Assembly (NCBI GenBank): GCA_964518215.1
Contig: CAZFFP010000076.1
Coordinates: 1-19,019 of the forward strand
DNA length: 19,019 bases
Reading direction: 5' to 3'
DNA from: CAYSGX01 sp964518215
Lineage (GTDB): Bacteria; Bacteroidota; Bacteroidia; Chitinophagales; CAIOSU01
Shown here: one piece after another, positions 16,113 to 19,019 of the stretch
How positions within the stretch are numbered: the stretch's first letter is position 1
How the letters are laid out: the number at the start of each line of letters is the position of its first letter
Notes under the pieces: model-generated
Seen by the model: only the letters and a program-made list of their open reading frames with translations
What the model was told of the DNA's origin: nothing
Databases searched by the model: none
Made by a program: the position numbers and the translations under genes

Positions 16113-16655
16113 ATGCTTAAAAAAATTGCCATTATTGGTCCTGAATCATCAGGCAAAACTTTTTTAGCTGCCCGATTGGCAAATCATTACAAAACTTTTT
16201 GGGTGCCCGAATATGCCCGTGAATATCTCGAAAAATTAAACCATCCATACAGCAAAGAAGATGTTGAAAACATTGCCAGAGGTCAGATAGAATATGAAGA
16301 TGTGTTGGCTTCAGAAAGCAAAAAAATGCTTTTTTGCGACACTAATTTATTGGTTATTAAAGTTTGGCTCGAATTCAAATATCAAAGTTGTCCCGATTGG
16401 ATTAATGATGAAATTTTGCAGCGCAAATACGACCTGCATTTACTTACCAAGCCCGATATTCCTTATCTGGAAGATCCCCTGAGAGAAAATCCCGAACTCG
16501 GAAATTATTTTTTTGAAATTTTTGAAATGCTTTTGAAGCAATATGAATTTCCTTATGAAATTGTTTCGGGCGATTATTTAAAACGGGTAAGTTCATCTAT
16601 TGCGGCAGTTGAACACATGATTGATAATGAGAAAGCCATTTATACTTCTGCCTGA
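16113..16655 (+). CDS. NadR-type ATPase, probable nicotinamide riboside kinase
   Basis: The 180-residue cytoplasmic protein corresponds to the C-terminal kinase domain of NadR, without the DNA-binding or NMN adenylyltransferase parts. It shows a Walker A motif GPESSGKT (9-16), WVPEYAREY (30-38), a Walker B-like CDTN (75-78) and the NadR-like PYLEDPLREN (117-126). The expected reaction is NR + ATP to NMN. I chose ATG 16113 because the Walker strand begins three residues later; the open frame upstream overlaps pnuC. The gene is 13 bp after pnuC, so the pair forms an uptake-and-trap unit for NAD salvage. An adenylyltransferase (NadD or NadM) would have to act from elsewhere. Confidence 0.85.
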   Translation: MLKKIAIIGPESSGKTFLAARLANHYKTFWVPEYAREYLEKLNHPYSKEDVENIARGQIEYEDVLASESKKMLFCDTNLLVIKVWLEFKYQSCPDWINDEILQRKYDLHLLTKPDIPYLEDPLRENPELGNYFFEIFEMLLKQYEFPYEIVSGDYLKRVSSSIAAVEHMIDNEKAIYTSA

Positions 16656-16739
16656 TTTTTCTGTAAGCGAACCCTGCCTTTTTTCCGTGAATTCGATATA
16701 AGGCTTTTTTAAAATTCAGGTTTTTGCTAAATTTCAGTT

Positions 16740-17507
16740 ATGCAAAATCCGCTGAAAGAGTTAATGACTTTCACCAAAGGCGAACGACAAGGCATTTTTG
16801 TGCTGTTGTTACTCATTGTGCTGTTGTTGTTAGCCAATATTCTGCTGCCTTTTTTTATTAGTCCCAAACCTTCCGATTTTTCTGCATTCATTGCCGAAAT
16901 AGAACAGTTTGAAAAACAAATGGCAGAGCAGGATTCTATTCGCAAAAGCAGTTATAAAAAGAAATACACGCCAAAGAATATCGAAGAAAATTACCTGATG
17001 CCGCAAAGCGAAGGCGATAATGATCAAAAACCCGAAAAGAAAAAAGTGTTTGCTCAATACAATGCTGAAACAAAACCCGTGTATGAAAAGAAATCTGCTT
17101 TCAAAAAAATATATGTGGACATCAATACTGCCGACACTACCGACTTGAAAAAACTTAAAGGCATTGGCTCCTCTTTCGCCAAAAGAATTGTCGCCTATCG
17201 CGAAAAGTTGGGTGGCTATCATTCGCCCGAACAACTACTCGAAGTATATGGCATGGATTCGGTGCGCTATGAAATGATTCGCGATGAAATTTATATTGGC
17301 GACAGCACTTTGCGGCAGTTTAGCCTTACCCACATGAAAAAAGAAGAAATAGTAAAACACCCCTACATAGATTACAAACTTGCGAATGCCATTATGAACC
17401 TGCGCTATAAGAAGGGAGCGCTGGCTTCGGTGGACGAATTGCGCGCTGTTTATTTGGTGGATGATAGTTTATACCGTAAAATTGCACCTTATTTTACAAC
17501 AGAATGA
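16740..17507 (+). CDS. Membrane-anchored helix-hairpin-helix (ComEA-like) protein
   Basis: The 255-residue protein has one N-terminal membrane segment (about 19-40, IFVLLLLIVLLLLANILLPF), then a charged, Lys/Glu-rich linker (45-122). The ComEA-type module is at 127-185: DINTADTTDLKKLKGIGSSF and YREKLGGYHSPEQLLEVYGM. A second, weaker helix-hairpin-helix region lies at about 194-252 (HPYIDYKLANAIMNLRYKKG). Such modules bind double-stranded DNA; ComEA draws incoming DNA through the periplasm during transformation, and related Bacteroidota proteins are of unproven role. The topology predicts the domain on the periplasmic side. Its last codons overlap the apt start (ATGA), so the two are probably co-translated, though no functional link is obvious. 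Confidence 0.85.
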   Translation: MQNPLKELMTFTKGERQGIFVLLLLIVLLLLANILLPFFISPKPSDFSAFIAEIEQFEKQMAEQDSIRKSSYKKKYTPKNIEENYLMPQSEGDNDQKPEKKKVFAQYNAETKPVYEKKSAFKKIYVDINTADTTDLKKLKGIGSSFAKRIVAYREKLGGYHSPEQLLEVYGMDSVRYEMIRDEIYIGDSTLRQFSLTHMKKEEIVKHPYIDYKLANAIMNLRYKKGALASVDELRAVYLVDDSLYRKIAPYFTTE

Positions 17508-18031
17508 TAGAACAGGAAATTAAAGCAGCTATTCGCGATATTGAAGATTTTCCCAAAAAAGGAATTGTTTTCAAAGACGTTACTCCGGTGCTTTTAGATG
17601 TGAATCTTTGCAATGAAATTTTAAATGCTTTTATTGAAAAATTGAGCGGGCAGAAATTCGATTATCTGTGCGCCATTGAAAGCCGTGGTTTTTTCTTCGG
17701 AACCCTTATTGCCAACAGACTCAATATTCCTTTTGTGCCTATCAGAAAAGAAGGCAAACTTCCGGGCGACACTTCAGTATATCATTACGATTTGGAATAT
17801 GGTTCTGCCGCTATCGAAATTCATAAGGATGTTATTGCTCCCGGTTCGCGCGTGTTGATTCATGACGATTTGTTGGCTACCGGAGGCACTGCCTATGCAG
17901 CGGCAGAATTGCTGAAAAGCCAAAAAGCCGAAGTAGGCGCTTTTTCGTTTTTGGTAAATTTGAGTTTTCTCGAAGGAAAGAAAAAACTGCAAAGCATTAC
18001 CGATAATATTATTTTCTTGGCAGAGTATTAA
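17504..18031 (+). CDS. apt: Adenine phosphoribosyltransferase
   Basis: The 175-residue enzyme makes AMP from adenine and PRPP in purine salvage. The type I phosphoribosyltransferase signature is VLIHDDLLATGGTA (117-130), with D121 and D122 contacting the ribose of PRPP. IRDIEDFPKKGIVFKDVTP (10-28) is the usual APRT N-terminal motif, IESRGF (58-63) is the second and RKEGKLPG (81-88) the flexible loop. Length matches bacterial APRT (about 170-180). The ATG overlaps the stop codon of the upstream gene by four bases. A hairpin with a T tract follows the stop, so this gene appears to end the operon. Confidence 0.96.
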   Translation: MIEQEIKAAIRDIEDFPKKGIVFKDVTPVLLDVNLCNEILNAFIEKLSGQKFDYLCAIESRGFFFGTLIANRLNIPFVPIRKEGKLPGDTSVYHYDLEYGSAAIEIHKDVIAPGSRVLIHDDLLATGGTAYAAAELLKSQKAEVGAFSFLVNLSFLEGKKKLQSITDNIIFLAEY

Positions 18032-18044
18032 TGCGATGGGCGAC

Positions 18045-18105
18045 TTTGCGATATTCGATTTTCGACTGTCGCATATCGAAAATCGAACAATCGCAAATCG
18101 TTTTT
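18045..18105 (+). terminator. Long hairpin terminator after apt
   Basis: Two paired blocks, TTTGCGAT (18045-18052) with ATCGCAAA (18090-18097) and TTCGATTTTCGA (18054-18065) with its complement (18076-18087), are separated by a 1/2-nt bulge and a 10-nt loop. T residues follow at 18101-18105. It lies 14 bp after the apt stop. The stem is unusually long and built from CGAT/TCGA words, so it may also be a repeat element used as terminator. Confidence 0.6.
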
Positions 18106-18126
18106 AAACTTTGAATTTTACATAAA

Positions 18127-19019
18127 ATGTCAACAGCAACTTTAGACAATACCGCAACAGGTTTCGACTTCGCACTCAATGAAAACCAGAAAATGATTCA
18201 GGAAATGGTGCGCAATTTTGGCGATAAGCATATTCGCCCCAACCTGATGCACTGGGACGAAGAACAAATTCTTCCTATTGATACTTTGAAAGAATTGGGC
18301 AAGCTCGGTTTGATGGGTGTGTTGGTTCCTGAAGAATATGGCGGCTCCGGCTTCGGCTATTTCGAATATGTAACCGCATTGACCGAAATAGGAAAAATTT
18401 GCGGCTCTTTAGGTTTGTCGGTGGCTGCTCACAATTCGCTTTGCACCGGACACATCAAAGACTTTGGCAACGAAGAACAAAAGAAAAAATGGCTGCCCAA
18501 ATTGGCAACTTGTGAATGGTTAGGCGCTTGGGCGCTCACCGAAGCCAATACCGGCAGCGATGCCATGCGCATGAAATGCACGGCTACACAGGATGGTGAT
18601 TATTGGGTAATCAATGGTGCTAAAAACTGGATTACACACGGCAAAAGCAGCGATATAGTATTAGCCATTGTGCGCACCGGTGAGTTGTTAGACTCTCACG
18701 GCATGACTGCCTTCGTTATTGAGCGCGGCACTCCCGGATTGAAAGCAGGCAAAAAAGAAAATAAGTTAGGTATGCGTGCTTCCGAAACTGCCGAAGTGAT
18801 TTTTGACAATTGTCGCGTGCATAAAGACAATATTTTGGGCAATGTAGGCGATGGTTTTGTGCAAGCCATGAAAATTTTAGATGGCGGACGCATTTCCATT
18901 GCAGCGCTTTCGTTAGGTATTGCCAAAGGCGCTTTAGAAGCATCCATTAACTATGCTAAACAGCGCGAACAATTTGGTCAGCCTATTGCCAACTTTCAGG
19001 CAATTGCTTTCAAATTAGC
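18127..19019 (+). CDS. Acyl-CoA dehydrogenase, 5' part (runs off the window)
   Basis: The frame starts at ATG 18127 and is open to the last base (297 codons plus 2 bases). The family normally has about 380 residues, so roughly 80 are missing. Visible parts are the N-terminal helical domain (about 18-130), the beta domain with the signature AWALTEANTGSDAMRM (134-149) that binds FAD and substrate, NGAKNWITHG (163-172), and the start of the C-terminal helical domain with YAKQREQFGQPI (276-287). The enzyme oxidises an acyl-CoA to the 2-enoyl-CoA and passes electrons to ETF. It looks like the short- or branched-chain type, but the catalytic Glu near the C terminus lies outside the window, so the chain-length class cannot be judged. 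The start lies 22 bp after the preceding hairpin's T tract; TA-AAC-TTTG (18105-18113) could be a poor -7 element. Confidence 0.93.
   Translation, partial: MSTATLDNTATGFDFALNENQKMIQEMVRNFGDKHIRPNLMHWDEEQILPIDTLKELGKLGLMGVLVPEEYGGSGFGYFEYVTALTEIGKICGSLGLSVAAHNSLCTGHIKDFGNEEQKKKWLPKLATCEWLGAWALTEANTGSDAMRMKCTATQDGDYWVINGAKNWITHGKSSDIVLAIVRTGELLDSHGMTAFVIERGTPGLKAGKKENKLGMRASETAEVIFDNCRVHKDNILGNVGDGFVQAMKILDGGRISIAALSLGIAKGALEASINYAKQREQFGQPIANFQAIAFKL

Overview
The window looks like a chromosomal segment of a Bacteroidota bacterium (Sphingobacteriia/Chitinophagia-like; I cannot place it more finely). The reasons are a C-terminal type IX secretion sorting domain, Cys-paired PKD-like surface modules, a DUF4369/DUF5106-type thioredoxin lipoprotein relative, a tgt-LptF/G permease pair, a fused RibBA, and several upstream sites matching the Bacteroidota -7 element TAnnTTTG with few Shine-Dalgarno sequences.

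Layout. Bases 1-2930 hold the 3' part of a very large secreted protein made of tandem Cys-paired PKD/Ig-like modules, followed by a hairpin terminator (3026-3059). A second surface protein (3234-4727) carries a signal peptide and a T9SS sorting domain, and it ends 7 bp from the convergent tgt-lptF/G-like pair (minus strand, 6978 down to 4735). A compact divergent promoter region separates tgt from a periplasmic thioredoxin-fold protein (7102-8613). A 362-bp spacer full of palindromic repeats follows, then ribBA (8976-10232) and a small SRPBCC-like protein (10332-10772).

Bases 10816-12530 form an accessory island: an erythromycin-esterase-family gene on the minus strand, flanked by two copies of an approximately 88-bp direct repeat. 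After it come a penicillin-acylase-family Ntn hydrolase (12545-14989) translationally coupled to a small membrane protein, a second palindromic-repeat spacer (15345-15455), and a probable nicotinamide riboside uptake and kinase pair (pnuC plus a NadR-type kinase). A membrane-anchored helix-hairpin-helix protein is then coupled to apt, followed by a hairpin terminator and the start of an acyl-CoA dehydrogenase that runs off the window.

How the genes work together. Most of the genes are housekeeping: vitamin and cofactor supply (RibBA, PnuC/NRK), purine salvage (Apt), tRNA modification (Tgt), LPS export (LptF/G-like) and fatty-acid or amino-acid oxidation. These sit among secreted, cell-surface and envelope proteins. 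I did not find a clear new multi-gene system. The most interesting features are small: a shared family of intergenic palindromes, the repeat-flanked esterase gene, a pnuC gene that seems to start at CTG, and a Tgt that has lost three of its four zinc ligands.
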